The translations under genes were made by a program, and so were the position numbers. Shown here one piece after another: positions 9,567 through 18,996 of a stretch of DNA of 64,000 nucleotides. The notes below the pieces were generated by a model, which was not told the origin of the DNA, did no database searches, and saw only the letters and a list, made by a program, of their open reading frames with translations. Positions within the stretch are counted from its first letter, which is position 1; the number at the start of each line of letters is the position of its first letter. Origin of the DNA: Lachnospiraceae bacterium M18-1 (GTDB taxonomy: Bacteria; Bacillota; Clostridia; Lachnospirales; Lachnospiraceae); NCBI GenBank assembly GCA_000403295.2, contig KE159610.1:663387-727386 (forward strand). Direction: 5' to 3'.

Positions 9567-9634
9567 GGGGCTGTCGGGAAATAGATAGTCTTATATAGAA
9601 GAGTCGGTAACTCATACGAGTTACCGACTCTTCT
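9567..9634 (+). repeat. tagged-hairpin element, copy 1
   Basis: A 22-nt tag at 9567-9588 (starts GGGGCTGTCGGGAAATAG) is followed by an 8-base spacer and a perfect 17-bp stem with ATAC loop (9597-9634). The same tag recurs, inverted, at 40551-40572 with the same spacer length and a hairpin of the same 17-4-17 size but different sequence. The hairpin may act as a terminator for the symporter. The rest of 9386-9829 holds no gene I can support. Confidence 0.8.
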
Positions 9635-9672
9635 AATCATAACGCGGCCGGGAAGTCAAACGCTGATTAAAG

Positions 9673-9708
9673 TGGAAACTATGGCGGTCCGCAAACTGCC
9701 CCGGATAC
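9673..9708 (-). repeat. 36-bp inverted repeat, copy 2
   Basis: Reverse complement of 1050-1085 with one mismatch. It lies in non-coding sequence between the symporter and the DUF5605 glycosidase, away from any recognisable transposase frame. Confidence 0.85.
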
Positions 9709-9829
9709 CCCCATCGGCATTTTGACGAACTCCTGATGTTTGGATACCAGTTCTTTTTCTGACCGTGCAGAACCGAATAAAGATTTTTAAATTCTCTGTT
9801 TTTCATTCATAATTTTCCGCGCGTATCTT

Positions 9830-11500
9830 TTAGTCAATATCCTCCCGCAGTGCCAGGACAGCCATATACTTCTTTCCCGGCATTTGGATACGCACATTCC
9901 CACTTGCCCCATGGAGGACAGTCTTCCGCGTCATTTCCCAGGTGTCGATCACATCTATCTGGTAGCTATGATCCTTTGGAAGCTCCAGATCAGTCATCGC
10001 ACAGCATTGGTCATCCCTGTAGTATAAAAATGCCCTGTCATCGCAATGTCCGCCGTATTGAAACTCAACACTGTAGAAGTTGTCCCGCTCCCGTTGATCC
10101 ATCCACACAATGCGTTTCAGGAATACGCGGAACCCTTCCTGAGCCTGGGCGCAGATTTCTAAAATTTCATCATCATCTTTTCCAAACCAACCAGAGCGGC
10201 CATTCAGCGGCTCCAACGGGCCAGGCAGGCTCTCGATGATCTCCTTGAGAAACGCGATCCTAGCCGGGCTTTCCCCATTGAGACGTCCGCCCTTTGCCCA
10301 CCATACCACGTCCTTCTCACCGGTCCGTGTAGCCTTTTCCCCTTCCTTGGTTCCCGGGAGGAATGTCTCGCCGTGGGTACAGTACCCGCCCTGTACCGTT
10401 GTACGCCAGAAATTGCGCGTCATATCCTTGCCTGAAAGATTGCCCCATACCTCCGGGACATTCCCCTCATACCGGCATTCATCAATCAGAACCGGCTTTC
10501 CATACAGACGCATCATCTCGGATATCCGGTAAAACTGCTTGCTCTGCCAGGATGTATGGGTAATATTCTTCCTGCCCGGATCCCACCGCTTAAAGCAGTT
10601 ATGGTTGGACAGTAAATGCCCGTATGGATCATGTTCCGCGACAAAAGCTTCAATCACCTCCCAATCCTCTACACATTTATTAAAACAAAGATCATATTCG
10701 TTTGCCAGGCTCCACCAGATATTTGGAAACGCCGCAAACCGGCGCATAAGATAATCCAGGTAAACCAGATCATCCTCTGGCTTCAGATTCGAAAATCCCC
10801 ATCGGTCATAGGAATGGAACAGGATCAGATCGATCTGCATGCCCATTTCCTGAAGCTGAAGCAGATACTTTTCCATATGATCCCAAAAAACGTAGTTCGG
10901 ACGGTGGACGTCCCAATAATCATCCCGCTCTTTTATCTCCTGCGGATAGACCGGCAGACCCTCGCCGGAAAATATTTTTTCCGCCGCGCCTGCTTTCGGC
11001 AGGAAGGGATAGTTTGCAGGCTCATTCAGATTATAGCTGTAGTGCTTCGGGAACACACACGTACGGATCTTGTTGAACGGCGATTTTGAGAGCGTATCCA
11101 AAGTCTCCTCAATCAACGGCTCTGACTGGTGCATAAGCGCGTAAACGGTAGTTCCAAAAGGATAGTACCAGCCCCCGTCCTCATATTGCAGATGTGTGCC
11201 GTTCGCGCGGACGATTCCATGGCATCCTTCCTCCGCAGGCATAACTTCCAGCGCCCCTTTCATCGGTCCGTCAAGCACGGAGCCTGTCACACAATACGGA
11301 TAAGTACCTGTTTCTTCCGGTAAAAAGCGAACCTTGTATACACCTTCCCCGGCATAAAAGCCTTTGACTGTAACCGCTTTTTCTCCATGGGAAAAAACTG
11401 CCTGAAGATCCACCGTAACAGCCGAACCTTCCGGCTCCCCGCCTTTAAAAACCAACTCCGCTATTTCATACTGCTTTACTTTTTTCAGTTCACATTTCAT
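9830..11500 (-). CDS. DUF5060/DUF5605 glycoside hydrolase
   Basis: A 556-residue cytoplasmic protein. The first ~90 residues form a beta-sandwich of the DUF5060 type (EIAELVFKGGEPEGSAV). The barrel of the DUF4038/DUF5605 type follows, with FGTTVYALMHQ near residue 115, a candidate acid/base Glu in WWSLANEYDL and a candidate nucleophile in VLIDECRYEG. A C-terminal beta domain closes it. The related GH140 family contains apiosidases, so action on plant cell-wall or glycan side chains is plausible, but the substrate is unknown. GGAGAATGGT precedes the ATG. It is the second gene after the HAD gene at 11567, in an operon divergent from the AraC gene at 12530. Confidence 0.85.
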   Translation of the reverse strand: MKCELKKVKQYEIAELVFKGGEPEGSAVTVDLQAVFSHGEKAVTVKGFYAGEGVYKVRFLPEETGTYPYCVTGSVLDGPMKGALEVMPAEEGCHGIVRANGTHLQYEDGGWYYPFGTTVYALMHQSEPLIEETLDTLSKSPFNKIRTCVFPKHYSYNLNEPANYPFLPKAGAAEKIFSGEGLPVYPQEIKERDDYWDVHRPNYVFWDHMEKYLLQLQEMGMQIDLILFHSYDRWGFSNLKPEDDLVYLDYLMRRFAAFPNIWWSLANEYDLCFNKCVEDWEVIEAFVAEHDPYGHLLSNHNCFKRWDPGRKNITHTSWQSKQFYRISEMMRLYGKPVLIDECRYEGNVPEVWGNLSGKDMTRNFWRTTVQGGYCTHGETFLPGTKEGEKATRTGEKDVVWWAKGGRLNGESPARIAFLKEIIESLPGPLEPLNGRSGWFGKDDDEILEICAQAQEGFRVFLKRIVWMDQRERDNFYSVEFQYGGHCDDRAFLYYRDDQCCAMTDLELPKDHSYQIDVIDTWEMTRKTVLHGASGNVRIQMPGKKYMAVLALREDID

Positions 11501-11566
11501 ACCATTCTCCTTTTTATTTCTGGTTGATTTACTGTAGTGTCTCCCTTTTTTCTCCTCGTGTTCCTT

Positions 11567-12409
11567 TTAAGATAGATTCTTTTTAAATTGCTTTATTTTT
11601 TCTTCTAGGTACGCTCCCTGGTATGTACCCGCCAGAAATCTTTGGAATCCCTCTTCGAATTCCTCCCAGTTCTTTTGTTCACATCCCCAGCAGATTGGAT
11701 AAAACAATGCATGATTTTTCTCTGCCGCCACTAAATCCCCCAACGCGTCCCCGCAGAAAAGAATCCGGGCGGGTTCATATCCCTTCCGTATCAATTGCCC
11801 GATACAGTATTCCTTGCTGCCGACGTCCTGTGCGCACACAATATCCACATGATCCAGCAGCCCGTAGTATTCCCATTCCGTAAATATCGCTTCCGTATTG
11901 GCGCTTGACACCACAGCTATGTCCGCATGCTTTGAAGCTGCTTCCAATGCCTCCTTGAAGCCTTGAAATGGTAGCTTTTCCTCGATTTTCATTGCTTCGA
12001 TCTTCTCGTTTACCGTAACGGACCAATCCAGTACCTTTTTCAGACAGGGCTCCCCGCTGCGTTCATATGCTGCCTTCAAGGTGTCATTGGAAAGGATGAT
12101 TTCTGTTTCACACCAATGGTCATAGCATTCGACTCCTTCGATGGGAATGTATCGTTCATGGATCTCCCGTAACACCTTCCGCAATCCCTGAAACCGGTTA
12201 ATCCCTCTTGTACCTGTATACAGATTGATCTCATTCCACCGGTCAAGGATATCTTCACCCCATTGTTCCAGATTCCATTCTTTTACGATGCATGGGCCAA
12301 AAATCTTTTTATGCTTGACCGTCATCGTATCCATCGCTGTTCCATCACTGTCAATACAGACCAGCCATTCTTTTTTCTTACAAAATTCATCTAAACTCTT
12401 TTGACTCAC
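11567..12409 (-). CDS. HAD family hydrolase (copy A)
   Basis: A 280-residue HAD phosphatase. Motif I is IDSDGT with nucleophile Asp20 and acid Asp22, motif II is VVSSANTEA, the Lys is in VGSKEYC and motif IV is FCGDALGD. A helical cap between residues 30 and 140 is of the phosphoglucomutase-phosphatase type. I choose the GTG at 12409, preceded by AGGTGG, because the paralogue at 15226-16068 also starts at GTG after a good site and both then have the same length. It is cotranscribed with the DUF5605 glycosidase, so a role in sugar-phosphate removal is inferred, not shown. Confidence 0.88.
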   Translation of the reverse strand: MSQKSLDEFCKKKEWLVCIDSDGTAMDTMTVKHKKIFGPCIVKEWNLEQWGEDILDRWNEINLYTGTRGINRFQGLRKVLREIHERYIPIEGVECYDHWCETEIILSNDTLKAAYERSGEPCLKKVLDWSVTVNEKIEAMKIEEKLPFQGFKEALEAASKHADIAVVSSANTEAIFTEWEYYGLLDHVDIVCAQDVGSKEYCIGQLIRKGYEPARILFCGDALGDLVAAEKNHALFYPICWGCEQKNWEEFEEGFQRFLAGTYQGAYLEEKIKQFKKNLS

Positions 12410-12483
12410 GTGTTTCCCACCTCTCATAATTATTTTATTATCTCTTAATATAAATTAACATCTTTCTTCTTTAAAAAAATCTT

Positions 12484-12544
12484 GAATATTAAGATTATAA
12501 TTGATATATTAGTTTTAAGAGGAGGATTCATGATGGATTATCAT
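12484..12544 (+). promoter_or_regulatory. promoter/leader region, duplicated at 17906-17968
   Basis: This 61-bp block (begins GAATATTAAGATTATAATTG) covers the divergent promoter region, the AGGAGG site and the first codons of the AraC gene. A decayed copy of 63 bp lies ahead of the GH3 operon, with the ribosome site and start codons mutated. The conserved AT-rich part is therefore a good candidate for the operator used by both operons. Confidence 0.65.
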
Positions 12545-13759
12545 ATGATCGCGGATTTCTTTTATAATATTACACGCCTTGATACGGTCCTTTTAAATTC
12601 TGATGGAAGCATACTTTCCGAAAAGAAAACGCTTTGTTACCCGAAAGAGATTCGTTTAGCTTTTTCTGACTATATCCAGGATCTAACACGTGCTGTTTTA
12701 GAAATCCAGCCCGGAGAATACCGGCAAATGTTTTTTTCAGATTTTTATGTATATTTTCTTCTGTTATGTAACTCTGATCAGATTTACGCGGTGGTCGGTC
12801 CCTATTGTTACAGCGATGCTCCGCAGGATCTCATATACCATATACTCCAGACTTACAAGGTTCCGCGTAATTTATATAATGTTTATGAGAACTGGCATCA
12901 GATGATCCCACTCAACCACCGCCTGTTATCAGTGACATCATCGCTGATGTTTACATTATTAAAAAGCGGGATCATTTCAGGGCGGAGCACGGAAGTCTAC
13001 AATGTACAGCCCGCGTCTGGATTTTCCAAAAAATATGTACAGAAGCAGACCCTTAGAAATATCCAGAACCAATACGCGACTGAGGATAAGATCCACTGTG
13101 CCGTTCAGCACGGGAATACGCAGATGGCACTTCAGGCACTTGCTGATACCGGCAACAGATTCGAATATCGGAGTGACGGATATAGTCTATGGCATATGCA
13201 GCATATGGCTTCCGTTTTAGGAACGATCATGCGGGTTGCCGCCAGGGAAGGCGGGGTCCCGCCCCAAAAGATACACGAGATCAGCGAGCGATATTTTTTC
13301 CAGATCCATAGATGCCGGAATGAAGGAGAGTTGGAAGACTTGATTTCCCAGATGGCCAAAGATTATTGCCATGCCGTACAATATCACAAGATTGCTTCTT
13401 ACTCTCCCATTGTGCAGGCGGTGATGTCTTACCTTCATGTCCACTATATGCAGTCACTAAATTTATCCCAAATTGCCGACTCCATCCCCTGCCACCCAAA
13501 CTATATGTGCCAGTTATTTAAAAAAGAAATCAACATGACAATCTTCCAGCAGCTGACCGAGATCAGACTCGATTATGCCTGTGTGGAATTAAAGAATACG
13601 TCCCTTCCGATCACGGAGATTGCATATCTTGTCGGCTTTGACAGCTATGGACAGTTCAGCGCGGCATTCAAGAAAAAATATGGATGCAGCTGCTCTCAGT
13701 GGAGAAAGGGGCATACTTCTACACTTTTTCCCGATGCTCCAGCCGCACAGGCGGAATAA
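12530..13759 (+). CDS. AraC family transcriptional regulator
   Basis: About 409 residues. The C-terminus has the AraC fold: LNLSQIADSIPCHPNYMCQL, then LPITEIAYLVGFDSYGQFSA and the closing CSCSQWRKG. The N-terminal ~290 residues are like those of the regulator at 4128-5396 in size but show no named domain. The start is ATG 12530 or the adjacent ATG 12533, 4-7 bases after GAGGAGG. It sits between the HAD-DUF5605 operon (divergent) and the GPH-HAD-GH3 operon (convergent) and is the obvious regulator of both. Confidence 0.92.
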   Translation: MMDYHMIADFFYNITRLDTVLLNSDGSILSEKKTLCYPKEIRLAFSDYIQDLTRAVLEIQPGEYRQMFFSDFYVYFLLLCNSDQIYAVVGPYCYSDAPQDLIYHILQTYKVPRNLYNVYENWHQMIPLNHRLLSVTSSLMFTLLKSGIISGRSTEVYNVQPASGFSKKYVQKQTLRNIQNQYATEDKIHCAVQHGNTQMALQALADTGNRFEYRSDGYSLWHMQHMASVLGTIMRVAAREGGVPPQKIHEISERYFFQIHRCRNEGELEDLISQMAKDYCHAVQYHKIASYSPIVQAVMSYLHVHYMQSLNLSQIADSIPCHPNYMCQLFKKEINMTIFQQLTEIRLDYACVELKNTSLPITEIAYLVGFDSYGQFSAAFKKKYGCSCSQWRKGHTSTLFPDAPAAQAE

Positions 13760-13786
13760 TTTCCATCTGTGCGGCTTTCTGTCCTG

Positions 13787-15172
13787 TTATGCTTTTGTCT
13801 CCATGTTTTTCTTCATTTCCGCAATTTCATCCGCATATTTTTCAATTGGGTTAAACCGGATACAAACCAACATAATGGCCGCTGCTACAACAGGAATTCC
13901 AAACCGCAGGAAATTGATCATGAACATAGCCGACTCCGGCTGGTTGCCAACCGCATTCGCTACATACCCGGCAAGTCCTAATGCGAATAAGATTCCTGCC
14001 TTTGTAACCGTATTGCCGCATTTCTGTGAAAATCCTTTGATAGAGGAAATCACTCCATTTGCGGAAGTGCCGTCTTTAAACTGAATAAAGTCAACCGCGT
14101 CATTGACAAATATATCTACCAGTCCATTCTGCATTCCGGAAAAACTTGTCGCGATAAAGGTTAATACGTATAAAGCCATCAGGTTCTTTCCGCCGAAGAT
14201 AAACAAAATAACATAAAGGACAATCGAAGCAATCTGGGTAAACGCCAATACTTTCTGCCCTGTTTTAAATATTTTCAGGCAGAGAGGCATCAATACGATC
14301 ATAGAAACCATCGTCCCTGCAGATACAATCCCCATGTAAAGCGAAATCAGGTCCGGACGCGCGATGTAATACATAATATAGTAAACAGATGTGGAAAACA
14401 TCATTCCATAACTGATCGACGCCAAAAACCAAATCGCGATAAACGGATACAGTCCAAAGTGTTTTAAAACGCTTCCGATCTCCTGAAATGCCGGACGTTT
14501 CTTGCTTTCTACAATATAGCGTTCTTTCGAGGTTGCAAATAGCCCCCAGAAGCAGACGCAGGCAAAAATTCCGCAGACAAGCATCAACGGGATATAGCCA
14601 TTCTCAAATCCAAGCGTATCTGTAAAAAATGCTACCATCTGCACTTTGAATGTAGAACCAATACTGTACACGATCGAAACGATCGCTGTTGAGAACATAA
14701 CCACTCTGTTACGTGCTTCCTGGCTCTTAACATGCGCCGGCAGAATGGAATACCGCGGCATGGTATACATGGTCACTGTCATTCCATAGCCAATGTACAT
14801 GATCAATACCCATACGAAAAGCCCATTCTGGGAAAAGTTTGGCTTTGCCCACATCAATGCTGCGAACAGGGTCAGCAAAACCGGCGAAAACAGGAAATAA
14901 GGACGATAGCGTCCGAATCTGGTGTGCGTCCGGTCCGCGATGACGCCCATGAGCGGGTCGTTAATTGCGTCCCATACCGTTGCGATCAGCATGATGAGGG
15001 AAGCCGCGCCTGCCGAGATCATCAGTTCATCTGTCAGAAACAGTGCGTAATAACTGGTAATGATGGACGCGATCAGCATCGGCGTACCATTCACAGATGT
15101 CGCGTAGAAAAAGGTAAAACCTTTTCCCGCCTTTTCTCCCTGAACCTGTGTTTTTACATTTTCTTCTTTCAT
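13787..15172 (-). CDS. GPH family sugar:cation symporter
   Basis: 461 residues, about 12 membrane helices, with the GPH motif DAINDPLMGVIADRTHTRFG followed by RYRPYF, matching MelB/LacS-type carriers. It ends with a charged cytoplasmic tail. AGGAGGAG precedes the ATG. It is the last gene of the operon GH3 > HAD > symporter, so it should import the oligosaccharide cut by the GH3 enzyme. It shares most motifs with the symporter at 25185-26564 (for example GRYRP and the MYTMP segment), suggesting paralogy. Confidence 0.93.
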   Translation of the reverse strand: MKEENVKTQVQGEKAGKGFTFFYATSVNGTPMLIASIITSYYALFLTDELMISAGAASLIMLIATVWDAINDPLMGVIADRTHTRFGRYRPYFLFSPVLLTLFAALMWAKPNFSQNGLFVWVLIMYIGYGMTVTMYTMPRYSILPAHVKSQEARNRVVMFSTAIVSIVYSIGSTFKVQMVAFFTDTLGFENGYIPLMLVCGIFACVCFWGLFATSKERYIVESKKRPAFQEIGSVLKHFGLYPFIAIWFLASISYGMMFSTSVYYIMYYIARPDLISLYMGIVSAGTMVSMIVLMPLCLKIFKTGQKVLAFTQIASIVLYVILFIFGGKNLMALYVLTFIATSFSGMQNGLVDIFVNDAVDFIQFKDGTSANGVISSIKGFSQKCGNTVTKAGILFALGLAGYVANAVGNQPESAMFMINFLRFGIPVVAAAIMLVCIRFNPIEKYADEIAEMKKNMETKA

Positions 15173-15225
15173 ATTCTCCTCCTAGTATACATTCCTTCGA
15201 TATTTTTCATTCCCTGTCAACGCTT

Positions 15226-16068
15226 TTAAGACAAGTTCTTTTTAAACCGTTCTTTTTTTTCTTCGTAATATCCTCCCTCGTATGTACCTGCCAGGAACCT
15301 CTGAAAACCCTCCTCAAACTCCCCCCAGCTCTCTTTTTCGCGCCCCTGGCAGACCGGGTAAAACAATGCCTGGTTTTTCTCCGTCGCATCCAGATCCCCC
15401 AATGCGTCACCGCAGACAAGGATATGTGTGGATTCGTACCCCTTGTTTTTTAATTGCCCGATACAGTATTCTTTGCTGCCGCAGTCCTGCGCGCACACTA
15501 CATCTACATGATCGAGCAGTCTGTAGTAGCCCCACTCTGTGAATACCGCCTCCGGGTTCGCGCTGGACACCACGGCAATGTCTGCCTGTCCGGCTGCCCT
15601 TTCTAATGCTTCCCTGAAACCTTCAAACGGCTGTTTTTCCTCAATTTTCAGTGATTCAACCCTTTCATTTACCATAGAAGCCCAATGCAGCGCTTTTTTC
15701 AGACATACATTCCCGCTCCGTTCAAGTTCCGCCTTCAAAGTGGCATTTGAAAGTGTGCTTTCTGTTTCGCACCAATTATCAAAGCAGTAGATTCCCTCAA
15801 TCGGAACGTATTTCTCATGGATCTCTTTCAACGCCCTTCTCAGTCCCTGGAACCGGTGAATCCCTCTTGTACTTGTATACATGTTGATCTCATCCCACCG
15901 GGCAAGGATCTCTTCTCGCCATTGCTCCAGATTCCATTCTTCTATCAGGCATGGGCCGAGGACCTTTTGATGCTTGACTGTCATAGTATCCATTGCCGTC
16001 CCGTCGCTGTCAATACAGACTAACCAGTCCCGTGCCTTACAAAATCCGCTTAGACTTTTCTGTGTCAC
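15226..16068 (-). CDS. HAD family hydrolase (copy B)
   Basis: A 280-residue paralogue of the protein at 11567-12409, with the same motifs at the same positions: IDSDGT (Asp20, Asp22), VVSSANPEA, CGSKEYC and VCGDALGD. An upstream ATG would extend it by 46 codons into the GH3 gene, but GAGGGG lies just before GTG 16068, leaving 16 bases to the GH3 stop, so the GTG is preferred. Being kept in both glycosidase operons suggests it handles a phosphorylated intermediate common to both; that is inference. Confidence 0.88.
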   Translation of the reverse strand: MTQKSLSGFCKARDWLVCIDSDGTAMDTMTVKHQKVLGPCLIEEWNLEQWREEILARWDEINMYTSTRGIHRFQGLRRALKEIHEKYVPIEGIYCFDNWCETESTLSNATLKAELERSGNVCLKKALHWASMVNERVESLKIEEKQPFEGFREALERAAGQADIAVVSSANPEAVFTEWGYYRLLDHVDVVCAQDCGSKEYCIGQLKNKGYESTHILVCGDALGDLDATEKNQALFYPVCQGREKESWGEFEEGFQRFLAGTYEGGYYEEKKERFKKNLS

Positions 16069-16084
16069 CTTTGTCCCCTCACTT

Positions 16085-17821
16085 TCATACCTTGGTATCC
16101 CATCTGCCGCACCATACCGTATCATTATGCTTTCCTTTAAATTCCGACTTTCCGGCAGCTTTCTCGATCGCCGCGCGGATGCAGGCCCTTGTAGGCGCAT
16201 ATGCATTGATATAGGTTTTCAGCATCGGCAGGTCATACAAATGATTGGTAAAATTCAGCGAAATCCCAATCGTAGGCACTTCGCAGTTAAACCATGGAAT
16301 CTCATTGGAGTGCTCAAAGGAATATTTTACTCTCACACTGTTTTCTTTTGAATATCCATGCATATAGACCACTATGAACACAACGTCATAGTTCTCACGG
16401 AACTCTCTGATCGAAGGCTTTTTCATGATCTTCGGGATATTTCCCGGGGATACTTCTTTTTCCTCCATTTCGTACAGCGATTCGTTCACGTCTACCTGAA
16501 ACCCTGCGCGCTCCAGTTCTTCCACCACCATCTCTTTTACAGGATTCCCTTTCTGCAGACGCGTTTCCGGTGCGTTTGTCAGGAAATACAGACGTACTTT
16601 CGGGCTTTCCTTCGGATTCACAGGAATATAATTCTTTACATCCTTTACAAGCGTCACCGCCCCGTCCGCAATCTCCTCTTCTATCTGCGCATACTGCCCG
16701 GACGCCTGTTCTGACGCCGTATCCCTGCTGTGTCCCTGCTTTTTGTGCAGCCCAAGATGCGCTTTCATTCCAAGGATATGCTCTAACGCACTCTGGAGGC
16801 GTTCCTCCGTAATGATCCCTTTCTCGATCCCCTGGATCATATAATTCAGATCTTCTTCCATATCGTGCGCAAATAAAAACATATCGCATCCTGCTTCGAT
16901 GACCCGCGGGACCAGTTCCTGCCGCGGCATCGTGCCGTACAAGCCGCCCATATGGGACGCGTCGGTAACGATCAGACCCTTGAATCCCATTTTTTTTCGA
17001 AGCAGTCCTTGCAGCAGTTCTTTGGATAAAGTTGCCGGCAGTATATCCGCATCCGTCAGCTTCGGATTCAGCTTTTTACAATAAGAAGGCAGCGCAATAT
17101 GCCCGGCCATGATCGTTTCCAGACCTTCATCGATCAGCTCCTGGTATACTTTTCCATTGGTCTGATCCCACTCCTCGCAGCTCTGGTCGTTCACGGACAT
17201 GACAAGGTGCTGGTCCCGGTCGTCTACGCCGTCGCCCGGGAAATGTTTTGCGCAGCATAACACAGGATGTTCGAGAACGCCCTGGATATACGCCTTGCTT
17301 AATTCCAGGATCTGATCCGGATCATCACCGTATGAGCGCGAATTTACGATGGTGTTTTTTCCGTTCAGATACACATCCACGATCGGGGAAAAAGTCCAGT
17401 TAACGCCGACTTCCCTGCATATTTCTCCGGAAGCAGACCCTGCCTGATTTGCCCAGCTGCTTTTCCCCGCGGCGCCCAGCTCTGCCTCTGTCGCAATAAA
17501 GGGAGCCCCTTTATATACTTCGTTCGGACCGCATTCACAGTTTGCCGCAATGAACGGAGGAATTTTTGAATATTTCTGAAACATTTGGTTTTGCAGCATG
17601 ACATCTTCTTTTTCCATATTGCGGTAGCGGATTCCTCCGATCGGGTAATCCTGAAGGAATGCTTTGACCTCATCTTCCTCTTTTTTGTCATTCATGACAA
17701 TAAACAGCTGAGCCGCTTTCTCTTTTACAGTCATGCCCTGGATCGTGTTCTGAACCCATTCCACATCCTCTTCCTCAAGATGATATGGCGTTTCCAGCAG
17801 ATACTTCCATTCCTTTTTCAA
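16085..17821 (-). CDS. glycoside hydrolase family 3 (beta-N-acetylhexosaminidase-like)
   Basis: 578 residues from a TTG start at 17821 that lies six bases after GAGAGGTG; an ATG 42 bases upstream has no ribosome site. The GH3 N-terminal barrel has KHFPGDG at residues 192-198, the NagZ-type motif carrying the loop that holds the general acid, and the nucleophile Asp287 in IVTDASHMGG. A Rossmann-like C-terminal domain follows (YDVVFIVVYMHG). NagZ-like enzymes release N-acetylglucosamine from chitobiose or muropeptides. There is no signal peptide, so it is cytoplasmic. It is the first gene of the operon with the HAD gene and the GPH symporter. Confidence 0.9.
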   Translation of the reverse strand: MKKEWKYLLETPYHLEEEDVEWVQNTIQGMTVKEKAAQLFIVMNDKKEEDEVKAFLQDYPIGGIRYRNMEKEDVMLQNQMFQKYSKIPPFIAANCECGPNEVYKGAPFIATEAELGAAGKSSWANQAGSASGEICREVGVNWTFSPIVDVYLNGKNTIVNSRSYGDDPDQILELSKAYIQGVLEHPVLCCAKHFPGDGVDDRDQHLVMSVNDQSCEEWDQTNGKVYQELIDEGLETIMAGHIALPSYCKKLNPKLTDADILPATLSKELLQGLLRKKMGFKGLIVTDASHMGGLYGTMPRQELVPRVIEAGCDMFLFAHDMEEDLNYMIQGIEKGIITEERLQSALEHILGMKAHLGLHKKQGHSRDTASEQASGQYAQIEEEIADGAVTLVKDVKNYIPVNPKESPKVRLYFLTNAPETRLQKGNPVKEMVVEELERAGFQVDVNESLYEMEEKEVSPGNIPKIMKKPSIREFRENYDVVFIVVYMHGYSKENSVRVKYSFEHSNEIPWFNCEVPTIGISLNFTNHLYDLPMLKTYINAYAPTRACIRAAIEKAAGKSEFKGKHNDTVWCGRWDTKV

Positions 17822-17905
17822 GCTATCACCTCTCAAATGATGTATTTTTTTGATGTATTCCATCTATTTATGTATGTTAGCATCTCCTCTCACGAAAAAC
17901 ATCCT

Positions 17906-17968
17906 GAATATTAAGATTAAATTGGTTATATTAGTTTTTAAGGCGTGATTCACTATTGATTATTATCA
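17906..17968 (+). repeat. decayed copy of the AraC promoter/leader
   Basis: Matches 12484-12544 over its length with scattered substitutions. The original AGGAGG plus ATGATG region has become AAGGCGTGATTCACTATT, so no gene starts here. IS21-type end repeats begin immediately to its right, so the second AraC copy was probably lost with that insertion. Confidence 0.7.
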
Positions 17969-18039
17969 CGCTTGGAAGCCACTGTGCTCACACTTGGGAG
18001 CCGCTAAAATTTACTGTATTATCACGCTTGAGATCCACC
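17962..18039 (+). repeat. IS21-type terminal repeats
   Basis: Three related units, ATTATCACGCTTGGAAGCCA, a degenerate CTCACACTTGGGAGCCGC and ATTATCACGCTTGAGATCCA, lie in direct orientation. Multiple end repeats like these are typical of IS21-family termini and are followed by the istA remnant. Confidence 0.6.
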
Positions 18040-18150
18040 ACTATATATAGTGTCTGCATTAGTATATATTGATATGGCATGTCAGCCTCTTTTAAACTGT
18101 ATTTCATGAAGGATTCTATCCTTCAAATACATTTTAAGGAGGTTTTCTTT

Positions 18151-18919
18151 ATGTTCAAGAAAACAAGAGTGAGGCAGATCATAGATCTGCTTCAAAAAAA
18201 TCTAAGTGACCGGGAGAATTCCGGTGTTCTTGGCGTCTCCCGGAATTCTGTTGCGCGGATCAGGCAGGTTTCCGATGAGCTCCACAAGGAATGGGAGGAA
18301 CTTCTCATGATGTCTGACGATGAGTTATATCGATCCGGATAAGAATACGGAATGTACAGCATATCTGTTAGTTGCAACATTTCCTTACAGCCAGTATACA
18401 TATTTTGAAGCTGCTGCATCCAGGAACCAGTCAGACTGGATGTACTGTAATGTACATATGCTTGAATTCTTTGAAGGCTCTCCCGTGAAGATCATATGCG
18501 ACAACCTGAAAACCGGAGTTATCACTCATCCGAAGCATGGGGAGATCGTTTTGAATGATGCATATTTATCTTTTGCGGAACATTATCAGGTTGCAATCAT
18601 GCCGGCAGAAGTCAGAAAACCTAAGCAGAAAGCAAGCGTAGAAGGTTCTGTAGGTAAGATAGCGGGAAAGATCATTGGCATGTTAAGAAATGAAACATTC
18701 CGCTCTCTGGAAGCGGAAGCGCTGGAAGAAGCCTGCGGAAAGGCTTTAAAGGATTTCCATATGATCACATACAACACGCTGATTCCATACATAAAGGAAA
18801 TATCAAAGGGCAGGAAGAATGAAGCAAAGCCCGGGGATGCAAAAAGCATGAACATGGCATTGTGCGGGGTGCGGATTATTACAGAAAGGATGGTACAAAG
18901 CAAAGAATATGGAACTTAA
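18151..18919 (+). pseudogene. IS21 transposase IstA, truncated and frameshifted
   Basis: The first part (from ATG 18151 after AAGGAGG) reads as the IstA helix-turn-helix: RQIIDLLQKNLSDRE and MSDDELY. It shifts frame at about 18330 and jumps to the integrase core and C-terminus (CDNLKTGVITHPKHGEIVL, then MPAEVRKPKQKASVEG). Roughly the first third of the core, with the first catalytic Asp, is missing. The helper gene istB is absent. Non-functional. Confidence 0.85.
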
Positions 18920-18996
18920 GAAACAATTAAATCTGTTGTGTAAAAAGCCCGTATTTATGGGGTTTTTCGTTGTATTTGTCACTAACGTAAGAGAAT

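Noticed and set aside
9597..9634. Long perfect hairpin considered as a riboswitch or small RNA
   Set aside because: It has no conserved riboswitch core and no promoter before it; a terminator or repeat element fits better.
15226..16206. Longer version of HAD copy B starting at an upstream ATG
   Set aside because: The extra 46 codons lie within the GH3 gene, are not shared with copy A, and the GTG at 16068 has a good ribosome site.
17962..18039. Possible CRISPR-like array of three repeats
   Set aside because: The units vary, the spacers are short and unequal, and the units match IS21-type end repeats next to istA. No cas genes are present in the window.
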